64,000 nt of DNA, from the NCBI GenBank assembly GCA_014898425.1, contig RCSZ01000027.1, positions 1 to 64,000 of the forward strand, written 5' to 3'. The translations under genes and the position numbers were made by a program. Source of the stretch: Botryotinia globosa (lineage: Eukaryota > Ascomycota > Leotiomycetes > Helotiales > Sclerotiniaceae). A model generated the notes under the pieces. The model was not told the origin of the DNA. It worked only from the letters and a program-made list of their open reading frames with translations, and made no database searches. Positions within the stretch are counted from its first letter, which is position 1. Every line of letters starts with the position of its first letter. Below are positions 12,361-25,159 of this stretch, piece after piece.

Positions 12361-13496
12361 AGTATTATTCCGAGGATTTTATTGGTGGTCGGTACTAGTG
12401 GTGACTACAACCCTAAAGGGGGTGGTGACCCAGTCAAAAACGCTCCAATTGGTCACCACCTCTCCTAGCCTCAATTTTAGGCTTTTTTGAAATTTAAAAA
12501 AAGAAATGAATAAAAATTCAATTGAATCTTTTATACATAAAATTAGAATTTCGAAATCTTTCATATTAAAGTTTTTATATTGAATTGAAATAATCTTAAT
12601 TTTGAAGAGATTGAAAAAAAACTATAATAATTTTTAAAAATAAAAGAATAATGATTAATAAAAAAGCATTAAATATTATCAATTGATTATTATTTCTTTT
12701 AATTTTAATTTAAAGCTTTTCGAAAATCTGAAAAAATAAATTAATAAAAATTCAATCAAATAATATTAATTTGAAATTAGAATTTCGAAATCTTTTATAT
12801 TAAAGTTTTTATATTGAATTGAAATAATTTTAATTTTGAAGAGATTGAAAAAGCTATAATAATTTATAAAAAAATAAAGGAATAGTGATCAACGAAAAAA
12901 TATTAAAAGTTATCAATTGATTATTACTTTTTCTAATTTTAATTTAAAGCTTTTCAAAACTCCGAAAAAGGGAATTAATAAAAATTCAATTAAATTTTTT
13001 ATATATAAAATTAAAATTAGAAAAGCTTTTATATTGAGGTTTATATATTGAATTGAAATAACTCTAAATTTTAAAGAGTTTGAAAAGATTGAAAAAAAAG
13101 CTATAGTAATTTTTAAAACCAGATAAATAATAATCAACAAAATAAATAAATTTGATTACTACCTCTAATTCAATATAAAATAGAAAATTAAATAAAGTTT
13201 TATAAAAAACTAAAGCTTATTTTCAATAATATATTAAATTCTGAAAACAGATTTAAATTATCTTTTTAATTGATTAATTTATACTAATTCTAGAAAAGCT
13301 TCAATTTGTATAATAATAACCAATCAAAAAGAGATATGAAATAATTGAATCATATAATCGAAATTTCAATATTAATTTGATATTAATAAGAAGAATACTA
13401 ATAAGAAGAATACTAATAAGAAGAATACTAATAAGAAAAATATTAATAAAAAGAATACTAATAAAAAGATTATTAATAAGAAGAAGAATACTAAGA
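12361..13496. repeat. Tandem repeat array, unit R2, least mutated part
   Basis: Second unit. Its first 120 bases keep unusual GC content, including a perfect inverted repeat: GGTGGTGACC at 12421-12430 and GGTCACCACC at 12451-12460, with a 20-base loop. Three internal subunits of about 235 bases follow (roughly 12470, 12700 and 12940 onward), each with the phrase TTAAAGCTTTTCGAAAATC or a mutated form. The unit ends in an AATACTAATAAG microsatellite (13390-13496), into which the plus-strand chromovirus inserted. Minus-strand frames of 60-75 codons are AT-rich low-complexity artefacts. Confidence 0.6.
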
Positions 13497-13501
13497 AAAA
13501 G

Positions 13502-13775
13502 TATCAAGGTCACAAGGTTATAAGTCACGTGAGGCCATGTGGCGGGAGACCCTCGAGCCCATTTTATATTACAAACTCCTTTATTTTCGAATATTCTATA
13601 AACCCCTTTCTTTTTTGAAATATTGTAAAAATCTAATCTTTTGTTTTGAATTTTTGTATCGAAATCAATTTACTTATTATAAATTATATATTTTTAGTAA
13701 TTTTAAAAAAATAATAAAAAACCTTTTATTTAAAATATATCTAAAATTGATTTATTATTATTATTTATTTTAATA
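13502..13775 (+). repeat. 5' LTR of the plus-strand chromovirus
   Basis: Begins TATCAAGGTCACAAGG and ends TTTTAATA. The first 60 bases retain GC content (CACGTGAGG...CCCTCGAGCCC) while the rest is RIP-mutated. It aligns throughout with the LTRs at 21880, 23970, 34669 and 35231. Confidence 0.88.
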
Positions 13776-14132
13776 ATTCTTTTTATTCTTTTTTTAAAAT
13801 AATTTATTAATTTTAAAAACTTTATTTATTAATTAGCTATTAATATTATTATGATTTTTATAAAAAGAATTTTTTAATAATATTATGGGTATAAAACTAC
13901 ATAATACAATTTTATTCTAATTAGATAGAGATATCAATTAATAATAATAAAAAATTTGATCTAATAATTTTAAAAAATGTGGGAGGATATAATAATTATA
14001 AAAAAGATTTATAAAATAATTATAAATAGTATTCTATATATATTTATTCTAATTAATTATAATAATTTAATATCTATATTAAATATAATTCATTAGGATT
14101 TCATTTTCTTTTTAGAAAAACCTTTGAAATTA

Positions 14133-15062
14133 TTGAAGGTTTACCTCCTTAATATTCTTACCGCCTGCGAGGGCCGAAGGTATATATAGATACGAAAAAA
14201 GAGAACCTTGTTTAGTGAGATTCGATTCAAGCAATCTGATTGGCTGGATTCAAGTAATCTGATTGGCTCGACTTTTTTGGTATTGTGGTTATAACGCTTA
14301 GACTTTTTTAACGAAATCATTTAAATTAGCTTATTCAAACTAATATAAATTGAAAAAAAAAAATGATAGTTATATATAAAAAGCTAAAGATTTTCAAATA
14401 ATATATTTTTTATATTATTAATTTTAAAACTAAGGGTTTTATAAAAAGTTGAAATTAAAATAATATAAATTTTGTAATATAAAATTCTAGGTTTTTTCAA
14501 TAAAATCATTTAAATTAGTTTGTTCAAGCTAATATGAATTGAATGAAAAAAAAGAAAAGTAGTAATCATATATAAAAAACTAAAGGCTTTCAAATAATAT
14601 ATTTTTTATATTGTTAGCTTCAAAACTAAAGGTTTTTCAAAAGATTGAAGTTTAATTAGTATAAATATAATTAGAGCTTATATAATCAATTGAAAAAGGG
14701 TTATATTGAATATAGTGAGCTTAAAATTAATAAAAATTATTTTAATATTATAGCTTTTATAGTTCAATAATATAATTAATGATTCGAAGTAAAGTGGTTT
14801 ATTAAAATGTAAATAAAAATGAAAAATGTAAAAAAAAATAAAAAATGTAAAAAAATATAAAAAATATAAAGAAAAAAAAAATGTAAAAAAAAAATTAAAA
14901 AAAAAAATATGAATAAAAATAAAAAAAAGTAATATAATGAGGTAAACCGACTTCGCCTGCAAGCTTTCAATAAAATTTCTTTTTTAGATTTTTATAATAA
15001 TAAATATAATTATATAATACTTTCTTAAAAAGCAAGGGGTCCGGGGGCTCGCAGGCCCCTGG
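14133..15062 (+). mobile_element. Helitron-like non-autonomous element, copy B, nested in the chromovirus
   Basis: Starts TTGAAGGTTTACCTCC and ends in a GC-rich hairpin plus CTGG. The inverted chromovirus carries the matching uninterrupted site (near 34240): GAAATTATAAAGATT. Here the same bases read GAAATTA, element, TAAAGATT. The insertion therefore fell exactly between A and T and duplicated nothing, which is the Helitron rule. It carries the same internal 200-base duplication and A-rich tract as copy A. A 95-codon minus-strand frame across the A-rich tract is phenylalanine-rich and not credible as a gene. Confidence 0.65.
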
Positions 15063-18000
15063 TAAAGATTAAAATAATATAAAGAAAAAGATATTAGAAA
15101 TATAAAAGACTTTTTCTTTTAAATAAAGATTATATTTCAATTCGATGGAGGATATTATTTTGTAATTGATAAAAAAAATATATATTATATTATTCAATAT
15201 TTCGAAAAATAATTTCTAATAGTATAGTATTGATATAAAGATAAATTTATTAATAAATAAATAAACTGAAAAGATTTCAAAAAATATATATATAATACAA
15301 TTATAAATAAAGAATTTCGATAGCGATTATTAATTCAGAGAATAATATATACAAAATGAAAAAAGTGTAAAATAATGAATACTTTTATTATTTATTTAAA
15401 AGGATTAGAAAAGGATATCAATTTTAAAGCAAATAATATTCAAAAGAAAAAACTTTTATTAAAGTTTTTATTTAAAATAATTTAAAGAATAATAGAATTT
15501 TTATAATAATTCGAAATATATAGTAAACTTTTAAAACAAGTTTATAGATTGGAAAGTATAAACAAATTATATTGAAAATTAAAAGCAAAGAAATTGTATT
15601 GTAATCAAAAATATAATTAATCTTTAATTTGAAATAGAAATTTTTATAAATGTTTTTATTAAAGAACTAATAAATCTACAATTACAAATAATAAAAACTA
15701 AGGATTTAATCAATTCTTAAGATATATTTCAGATAAAATCAATAAATATTCTATCCATTTATTATATAGAAATTGTATATAAATAATCCAATATTTCCAA
15801 TATTAATAAAAATAATATTATATTATTAATTACTAAAGATTCCGAATATATAGATATTATAATAATAGTTATAATGAAATTGACTATTTACAAAACAATG
15901 AATTTTCAAAACCTATTTATATAGAAAAAAACTTAGATCTAATAATAATAATAAGCATCCTATTAATATTAGATTTTCAAAAAAAAGAATAAACAATATT
16001 CACAATTATAACAATTTTTAATACAAAAAATAAATCAATAATACTTCAATATTTTATCAATTCAAGAATATAGACTAATATTATTCAATAAAGTAAATAT
16101 ATTAAATAAAATTAGAAATCTTTTTAGAAAAGAATCTTGTTTATATCCACAAATAATATTATAATAATATTATATAAAAACTATATATTCCTTATTGAAA
16201 TAAAAAATATTCAAAAAAAATAAAGAATTTATATTCATAAATTTATAATAACAATATTAGATTTATTCCAAATAAATACTATTTTAAATCTCTTTTGATT
16301 ATAAAAAGTTAATTCTAATATCAATTGAAAATCGATATTACTTTAATATTAATTCCAAATTGATAATCTAGAAATAATTTTAACAAAAGAGTTTTATAAA
16401 AAAATAAAGAATAAAACTCAAGTTTTTGTAATATTTCTAAAAAACAAAAGATTATTCTAAAAAAACAAAGATAGTTGTTTAATACTCGCACTTATTTTAT
16501 TTACTATTTTTAAAGAATTTAAGAATTTTAAAAATACATTTTTAAAAAACAAAAGTAATTTTTTATTCGATTATTACTTAATAAAATATTACATTAATCT
16601 CAAATTCAATTCGATATCTTTTTGAGATCCAATTTATATTTTATTAGAATAAAAATCAATAATATTATAAGAATATTTAAACAAATATTAAAAGAAAAGA
16701 TAAATAAAACGATTTATTAATTTTATAGAAATTCTAATTATATTTATTTTTAAAAAAAAAGAGGTTATCAATTATATATCGATTATAAAGGATTAAACTA
16801 GATTATAAAAAAAAACTCTTTTATTCTTTATTAATAAATTTTTAAATTATTTTAAATAAAGTATTATATTTATTAAATTAAATCTAAAAAATATATACCA
16901 CTACATCCATATCCAAATAAAAAACAAATAGAAAATAGCGTTTTGTATACAATATAACTAATACAAATATAAAATAATGCTTTTTAATTCGATTAATATT
17001 TTAATTATATTTCAAATATATATAAATCAAGTATCAATAGATCTAATAGATAATATTTATATAATATATCATAATAATATTTTTATATATTCTAAAAATC
17101 AAGTTATATATACAAAGGATATTTAATGGATTTTTATATAGTTTTTTAAATATAAGCTTTACACTAAATTAAAGAAATATATCTTTTATATTAATAATAT
17201 TAAATTCTTAGATTTTATTATTTTAATTATAAATGTAATTATAAAATCCAATCGAATTCAGATTATTATCAAATAATTTATATTAGATAGTTTGAAAAAT
17301 ATATAAATATTCCTTAGCTTTGCAAACTTTTATTATCAATTTATTAGGATTTATTTGTTAATAATCTACAATATAATTATATTAATGAAAGATATTTATA
17401 AAAAGAAAATAATAATAATATTTAAATAAATAAATGAAATCTAAAAAATATTTGAAATAGTAAAAAAAACTTTTACCTTGGCTTTTATTTTTTGATATTT
17501 TAATTTATTATTTTGTATAATATTTGAAATCGATACATCGATATTTACATTAGATTATATATTATTTTAATTATTCCATAAAGAAATTATAAAAACATCA
17601 ATCCAATAATAATATTTCATTTTATTTTATTCAAAAAAGCTAATTTCAATAAAATAACAATATTTCATTTATAATTAAAAACTATTAGCTATATATATTA
17701 CTTTTATAAAATAATATTATTATATGATAGATAATCGATATATTATTATAATTATATCGGATTATAATATATTTCAATACTTTATAATAAAAAAAGCCTG
17801 AATAATTAATAAACTAAATAAATTGAAATCTTAATAATATATAATTTCGAGATAAAATATAAAATAGAAAAACTAAATTCTACTAATAAATTGTTATATC
17901 ACTTAGATTATATAATAAATATAGAGGATATTAATAATATATTATCTATATTTTAAAATAAATTGAATAATAAATTAATAATAATAAAACTATTTCAAAA

Positions 18001-19660
18001 TACTTTTATTGAGAAAACAAAGTTTTTATATAATATTATAAGCCTTTTATAAAGAAAAAAGTATAACCCATTATTTTATAAATAGTTGTATTTACTAATT
18101 GAAATTGATTACAAATAGTCAATACTTTATCGAATAACTTGTATTTTAATAAAAAACAAAATAATATTCGAATTAATATTTAAAACGATAAGATCTATTT
18201 TATTACAATTTCAACAAAATAATAGTTTTGTGAAAAATAAAGAGTATTTGAATTAAAGATTATATTTTATTAAAATCGTTTTATTTTAATAAATAAATGC
18301 TGATAGGTTTTTTATATATTATAAAAATATCTATATATTACCAAACTCTATTCTAAAAATAGAAATTCTAGAAGTTTATTATAATACTTTTATAGATAAA
18401 TATTAGGATATTATAAAGATATTTGAAATCTCAAAATTAAAATATTTCTGATTTTCAATAAAGAAAGATATCAAAAATTATATTTAAATATATACGATAT
18501 ATTAACAAACTATTATTAAAAGATATAAATTATATAACAAGTTATAAGCCTTTTTTATATTTTATAATTTTTGAAAAAAAAAATAATTATAGATTTTATT
18601 ATAGATTTATTTTTATTAAAATTAAACAAGTATATTTATAATATAATTTTAATAATTATAAATAGATTTATAAAGTTTATTTGATATATTCCTATAATCA
18701 AGTTAATTATATTATCAAAATTAATATAAATATTAATACAAAATGTATTCAAAGATTTCAGGATTTTAAAGGATATTATTTCAAATAAAGGATTACAATT
18801 CGCAAATAAATTTTGGAATAATTTCTTATTTTATTTGAGAATATAATATAAGCTTTTAATAATATTCTATTTGTAAATCGATAAATAAATAAAAAGATAA
18901 AATCAGAATCTAATTTATTATATTAATTGTTATATCAATTATTATCAAAATGATTAGATATTATTATTATTATTTATAGAATTTATATATAATATAATAT
19001 AATATAATATTATAAATATTATTTCTTTTCAGGTAATATATAGATTTCTATTTATTTTTAGTTATATTAGTAAGGATATTAATGCTATAGGGAAAACTCT
19101 AATTGTATATAAACGAATTGTTTTATTTAATAAAAAAAAGAAGAAATTCAAAGAATTATGATAAATAATTATTAATTATAAAACAAATAAAACAAAAAAT
19201 ATGATTTTGTATTAATATAACATTAGAGATAAAGTAATATTGAATATTCAAAATATTAAATGATTTTGGTCAAAAAAAAAGTTTTTAAATAAATTTATAA
19301 GCCTTTTTTTAATGATAAATATAAAAATCAATAATCAAATATATAAATTTAAATTATTATTAATTTATAAAATCTATAATATTTTTTATATATTTTTATT
19401 AGAATTATAATATAAACAATTGAGTATTATAAACCTATTATTACTAAAAGAAATAATGATTATTTTGAATATAAAATAAAATAAATTATAATATATAAAA
19501 AAAGAAAAAGGTTTTTAATATTTGATTTAATAAAAGGATTATTAATCAGTAGAAAATATATAGGAAGTTCTTTACAATCTCAATAATACAAAAAAAGTAT
19601 TGAAAAAATATAATAAGAAAGAAGAATTATTAATATAGAATTAAAAAAAAAAGAAAACTA
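15063..19660 (+). pseudogene. gag-pol relic of the plus-strand chromovirus
   Basis: Stops and frameshifts are everywhere, but conserved blocks can still be read. RT appears at about 16868-17110, with a KLNLKNIYHYIHI block (from KLDLxxAYHxIRI) and the catalytic box as YHNN at 17067-17078; both Asp codons of the YxDD box have become Asn codons, as RIP would cause. Integrase appears around 18589-18990, with SNKGLQFANKFW at 18781, where the catalytic Asp of SDxGxQF has become Asn. The chromodomain region is about 19480-19640, with a run resembling xxYLVRWKGYPxxENTW. Gag and protease should lie in 15063-16700 but cannot be recognised. In life this would encode the proteins for reverse transcription and heterochromatin-directed integration. 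Confidence 0.75.
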
Positions 19661-21010
19661 TAATATAATAAAATTTTATTTAATATCTAATAATAAGCTA
19701 TTCTTTTTATAAAATTATATTTGCCTTTTTTTCTGTTACAATTATCTACTTTAACAAAAATAAAAATACAACCCTTTAGATATTAATATACTATATATTA
19801 TTATTAAATATATCAATTTCTATTAATACTTTTTATAAACCTTTAATATTAACTTATAAATCTCAAGATTAATATTAATAGAATCTTTATTAAAACTAGA
19901 TTTATAGAATTGATATCAAACTTTTTATAATACTTTATTTTTTATAAAAATTCTTTTTGAATTAATATACAAATAATACTAGGAAATTATTATTATATTA
20001 ATATAGTGAGAAGATTTTATAACAAAATTAGATCTTTAATATTATTATTTTAGAAAATCTAATAGAAAAAAAGAATATTCAAAATCAATAATATTTATTT
20101 CACTATTATTATATATTTTCTTTATAATTAATCAATCAATTTCATTTATATTATTATTTTTAAAGTTTTGAAAAAAAAAATTAATATTATTATTGTATTG
20201 ATTTGTTGATAATTAAACAATTATAACTTATAGTTTTTTGAATTAATAACTAGAATTCTCATTAATTCGACAAAGCTTTTTAAAGGAATCTATTTAATTA
20301 TTAGATTCTTTTATATAAATTTTTCAATCAAAATGTAAGATTTTCAAATCAAAAAAAAATCTTTTTGAAAATTCGAAATACAATAATTGAATATTAATAT
20401 ATTATTCAAAACAAATAGTAAGATTTTATATTGAATAATCTAAAAAGTTTTATAAATAAAAGAAGAAAAAAAAAATAAAAATAATAAAATATAATTAATA
20501 AATCAATAATAATTTTATAATATATTATATATAATATATTTCGAATATTATTTTTAAATCGAGATATAATAATTATATATAATAGAATAATAGAAATTTA
20601 ATAAAAATCTAAGAATTTTATTATTTATTTATTTTTTTTTTTTAATATTTATTATTATTCAATTTAAAAAAGAAAAAAAATACTTTAGGAAATTTAATTC
20701 TATATTTTTTATATACTATATAACAAATATAAAAAAAAGAAATATTTAATATTTTATTAATAATCTAAAAAGAAATAGTATTTAATAAATCTATGATTAT
20801 TAAAAATATATTGGATTTTGTAAATATAGATATAAGAGGTATAGGAATTATAGGTATTATAGATATAAAGATTAGAGATAATATAATTAGAATATCTATA
20901 AGAATTATATAAGAATATATTATAAAAACAAGAAATTTATTTTTATAATCCGAATCTATCGAAAAAATAAAATTAATAATAGATCTTAATACAATAATAT
21001 TCAAAAAAGA
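19660..21010 (-). pseudogene. Possible antisense ORF relic in the 3' region of the chromovirus
   Basis: Between the chromodomain and the 3' LTR lie about 2.2 kb not needed for gag-pol. On the minus strand the longest open run (20765-21004, 79 codons) matches a run at the same place in the inverted copy (25167-25391, 74 codons); both contain INFIF and IIIDLL. A second matched stretch reads KIYIKESNN here and KIYIEKSNN there, and many stops in it can be explained as RIP-converted Gln or Trp codons. This suggests a former antisense protein of perhaps 300-450 residues. Two homologous copies match in every frame, so matching alone does not prove coding. Confidence 0.35.
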
Positions 21011-21879
21011 TAAAGCATTTTATAATCCCAAAATATTAATAAAATATATTTGAAATCTAAATAATAAATAATCTACTACAAAATAATAAGAATTTAAAAA
21101 ATATTTTATTAGATTATCAAATCGATTCAATTTATTGATTATTAAAAGATTCAATTCCTTTATTAATTAAAGCTTATAAATACTTTTTTGCTTAATCTTT
21201 TTATATAAAAAAGCTTTTATATTCTTTATATATTATTTTCCTCATCAAATTATAATATTATTATCTACTTTCTTCTCAATATTATTTTTTAAAATAATAT
21301 TACAATATATATAACTTTAATATATAAGATTAATATTAAAAATATATTAATCAAATACTAAAATATAAAGCTTTTTTTGATAATAATAATAATTATAGAA
21401 AATATAAAGACTATTTTCAAAATAATAAAAATTATTAATTGAAATAATAGTGATATATTTAGAATAATAAAAACAAATAGAAACAATTAATTTTAGTGAA
21501 TTAGTAATAGAATATAATATAATAAATAGAATATTATTAAATAAAGAAATAATTATAACAAATTATATATTAACTAAATAAAAATATACTATCAAAATAA
21601 TTATATTATTTAAAAAAGAAATTAATTTTATAAAACATTCAATAATTTGTTGATAAAATAATAAAATATATAAGAAATATTATATTTACTTTTTCAATTG
21701 TTTGTAATATAAAAGATACAAGAATTTCTTTTCTTTTTATTTTATAAAGATATAGGAATACTTTTAATTTATTTTTATAATAATTAAAACTTATGAATAG
21801 TATAATAAAAATTATTTTTAATTCTATAGAATATAAATAAATCATTTTTTGGGATGCAAAATATAAAGAAAAAAAATTC

Positions 21880-22154
21880 TATTAAGATTATAAGATTATA
21901 AATTATATAAAGCTATATAATAGAAAATCCTTAAGTTTATTTTGTATTACAAACTCCTTTATTTCCAAATATTCTACAAACCTTTTTTTTTTTCCAAGAT
22001 ATTCCGAAAATCTAATCTCTTACCTCAAACCTTTATATCGAAATCAATCTGTTTACTATAAATTATATACCTTCAATAGTTTTAAAAAAGTAATGAAAAG
22101 TCTTTTATTCAAAATATATCTAAAATTGATTTATTACTATTATCTACTTTAACA
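21880..22154 (+). repeat. 3' LTR of the plus-strand chromovirus
   Basis: Starts TATTAAGATTATAAG and ends CTACTTTAACA. It is far more heavily RIP-mutated at its outer 5' part than the 5' LTR: the GC-rich CACGTGAGGCC block has become TTATATAAAGCT. It is followed by target duplication AAAAG. Confidence 0.88.
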
Positions 22155-22219
22155 AAAAGAATATTAAAAAGAAGATTCTAAATAAAAGGATTATTAATAA
22201 AAATAATATAAATTATAAG

Positions 22220-22420
22220 AATATTAATAGAAATACTAATAAAAATACTAATAAGAATACTAATAAGAATAAGAATAAGAATAAGAATAAGAATAAGAAT
22301 AAGAATAAGAATAAGAATAAGAATAAGAATAAGAAGAATAAGAATAAGAAGAATAAGAAGAATAAGAAGAATAAGAAGAATAAGAAGAATAAGAAGAATA
22401 AGAAGAATAAAAATAATAAT
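22220..22420. repeat. (AATAAG)n / (AAGAAT)n microsatellite
   Basis: A purine-rich run of AATAAG and AAGAATAAG units continues the AATACTAATAAG tract interrupted by the chromovirus. It reads as an Ile/Leu-only peptide on the minus strand and is not a gene. Confidence 0.8.
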
Positions 22421-22444
22421 AATAATAAGGAAAAGAAAAATAAC

Positions 22445-23240
22445 TCTAACTATTATTCCGAGTATTTTATTAGTGGTCATTATTAATAGTAATTATAATT
22501 CTAAAAGGAATAATAATCTAAGCAAAAACATTCCAATTAGTTATTATCTCTTTTAATCTCAATTTTAAACTTTTTTGAAATTTAAAAAATGAAATGAATA
22601 AAAATTCAATTGAATCTTTTATATATAAAATTAGAATTTCGAAATCTTTTATATTAAAGTTTTTATATCGAGTTGAAATAACCTTAATTTTAAAAAGGTT
22701 GAAAAAAGTTATAATAATTTTTAAAAACAAAAAAAAATCAACAAAAAAGTATTAAATATTACTAATTGATTACTATCTTTCCTAATTTTGATTTAAAACT
22801 TTTCGAAAATCTGAAAAAAGAAATTAATAAAAATTCAATCGAATAATATTAATTCGAAATTAGAATTTCGAAATCTTTTATATTAGGGTTTCTATATTGA
22901 ATTAAAATAACTTTAATTTTGAAGAGATTAAAAAAACTATAATAATTTATAAAAAAATAAAGGAATAGTGATTAACGAAAAAATATTAAAAGTTATCAAT
23001 TGATTATTACTTTTTCTAATTTTAATTTAAAGCTTTTCAAAACTCCGAAAAAGGGAATTAATAAAAATTCAATTAAATTTTTTATATATAAAATTAAAAT
23101 TAGAAAAGCTTTTATATTGAGGTTTATATATTGAATTGAAATAATCCTAAATTTTAAAGAGTTTGAAAAGATTGAAAAAATTGAAGAAAAAGCTATAGTA
23201 ATTTTTGAAATTAGGAGAATAGTAATCAATAAAATGAATA
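22445..23240. repeat. Tandem repeat array, unit R3
   Basis: Direct copy of R2, with the same start (ATTATTCCGAG) and three internal subunits (about 22555, 22790 and 23025 onward), but more RIP-mutated: the GGTGGTGACC/GGTCACCACC inverted repeat of R2 is destroyed here. It shows that the array existed before the chromovirus landed between R2 and R3. Confidence 0.6.
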
Positions 23241-23969
23241 AATTTGGAGGTTGTAATATAGGATCGAGATTAGAAAAAAAAACGAGAGTTAAATAATGTA
23301 TTCGATACATCTTGATTGAATAAATTCAATAGTATTATTTTTATTATTATAAAAGTATTATGAAACTAGTAAAATAGGAAAAAGCTAATAATATAAGGCA
23401 TTTTCATATTGCTAGGGATTTAATCGCTTTTTCCAATTAAAAATTTTTTTGTACCCCTTATTATACTATTAATTACAATAGAGTTTTTTTCACACTATAT
23501 CTAATTATTAATTCTAAAAGCTTTATATAAAATATTATATAGTTTCTAATTTCATTTTGAATAAAGATTTCAAATATTTTATCAAAATTAAATTATTTTT
23601 TGAATTGAAGAATCTGTATTAGTTTTATTATAAATATTATACTGAAGAAAGTAATTGATATTTGAATAATATAACGAATACATATTATATATATATTAGT
23701 TATTAATATATCTCTTAATTAGTAAGATATTAATAAATAATTTAATAAACTTATTATGGATTTTCATAATTAATATGAAAATTATATATCAAATAAAAAA
23801 TATTTATTTATATTAGATTTATTGAAATAAATTGTAATAAGGAATGAATTAATTGAATTTAAAATATAGTTTATAATGTAATAGTTTGAATAAAAAGAAA
23901 ACTAGAATACAATTATATCTATATAGAATATAATTATCTCATAATTAATACTAGTATTAATTATATTAT
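23241..23969. repeat. AT-rich DNA between the two chromoviruses
   Basis: AT-rich unique-looking sequence with a slightly GC-richer start (GGAGGTTGTAATATAGGATC, 23246) and a TACCCC phrase near 23453. No open frame. Its last five bases, ATTAT (23965-23969), are the left target duplication of the next element. Confidence 0.5.
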
Positions 23970-24270
23970 TATTAAAATAAATAATAGTAATAAATCAACT
24001 TAGATATATTTTTATATAAAGACTTTTTATTACTTCTTTTAAATTATAAAAGGTATATAATTTATAAGAAGCAGGTTGATTTCGATATAAAGGCTTGAAA
24101 TAAGAGATTAGATCTTCAGAATATTCAAAAAAGAAAGGGGTTTACGGAATATTCGAAAAAGAAAGGAATCCACAGAATATTCGGAAAAGAAAGGAGTTCA
24201 TAATACAAAATGAATTCAAAAACCTTCTACTATATAGTCTCATATAACTTATAACCTTATAATCTTAATA
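23970..24270 (-). repeat. 3' LTR of the inverted chromovirus
   Basis: Reverse-complement ends are TATTA and TAATA. It is strongly RIP-mutated. It carries several GAATATTC-type units (24119-24190), more than the solo LTR at 35231, which explains its 301-base length. Confidence 0.87.
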
Positions 24271-25159
24271 GAATTCCCTTTCTTTATATTTCACATTTTA
24301 AGAAATGATTTATTTATATTCTATAGAATTAAAGATAATTCTTTATTATATTATTAGCAAACTCTAATTATTATAAAAATGAAATTAAAAAGCATTCCTA
24401 TATCTTTATAAAATGAAAAAAGAAAAGAAATTCCTATACTTTTTATATTACAAATAATTGAAAGAATAAATAATAATGTTTTTTATATATTTTATTGTTT
24501 TATTAATAGATTAACAAATATTTTATGAAACTAGTTTTTTTTGATAGATAATATAATTATTTCAATAATATATCTTTATCTAATTAATATATAATTTATT
24601 ATAATTATTCCTTTATTTAATAATATTCTATTTATTATATTATATTTTATTATTGATTTATTATAATTAATTATTCTTATTTGTTTTTATTATTCTAAAT
24701 ATATTATTATTATTTTTATTAATAAATTTTGTTATTTTGATAATAACTTTTATACTCTTTATAATTATTATTATTATTAAAAAAGATTTATATTTTAATA
24801 TCTATTCGATATATTCCTAATATTAATTTTATATATTAAATTTATATATATTATAATATTATTCTAATAAAAAGTATTATAGAGAAAATAGATAATAATA
24901 TTATAATTTTAAAAAAAAAACAATATATAAAAAATATAAAGATTTTTTTATATAAAGAAATTAAATAAAAAAATAACTATAAATTTCAATTAATAAAAAA
25001 ACTAGCTTTTTTAAAAATCAATAGATTGAATCAATTTAATAATTTAATAAAATAATTTATAGATTTTATTATTTTATAATAAGTTATTTATTATTTAGAT
25101 TTCAAATATATTTTATTAATATTTTTAGAATTATAAAACATTCTGTTTTCTTTAAATAT

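Larger units (their letters stand above)
13502..22154 (+). mobile_element. Full-length chromovirus (Ty3/gypsy LTR retrotransposon), RIP-inactivated
   Basis: It is bounded by direct LTRs (13502-13775 and 21880-22154) and a perfect 5-base target duplication, AAAAG (13497-13501 and 22155-22159). LTR termini are TATCA/TATTA and TAATA/TAACA, which are RIP forms of TGTCA...TGACA. Without the nested Helitron-like insertion (14133-15062) it is about 7.7 kb. The order of recognisable relics is reverse transcriptase, RNase H region, integrase, chromodomain, then a long 3' region of about 2.2 kb before the 3' LTR. RT before integrase fixes Ty3/gypsy, and the terminal chromodomain makes it a chromovirus. 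Stops are dense, so nothing is coding today. A related element lies inverted at 23970-34954. Confidence 0.9.

Noticed and set aside
3376..15062. Helitron-like copies A and B as the two LTRs of one element enclosing the Ulp1-like gene
   Set aside because: The empty site in the inverted chromovirus shows that copy B is a complete independent insertion. The interval holds an ordinary gene and no pol between the copies.
22178..22480. 100-codon Ile/Leu-rich frame resembling a membrane protein
   Set aside because: It is the translation of an (AATAAG)n microsatellite on the opposite strand.
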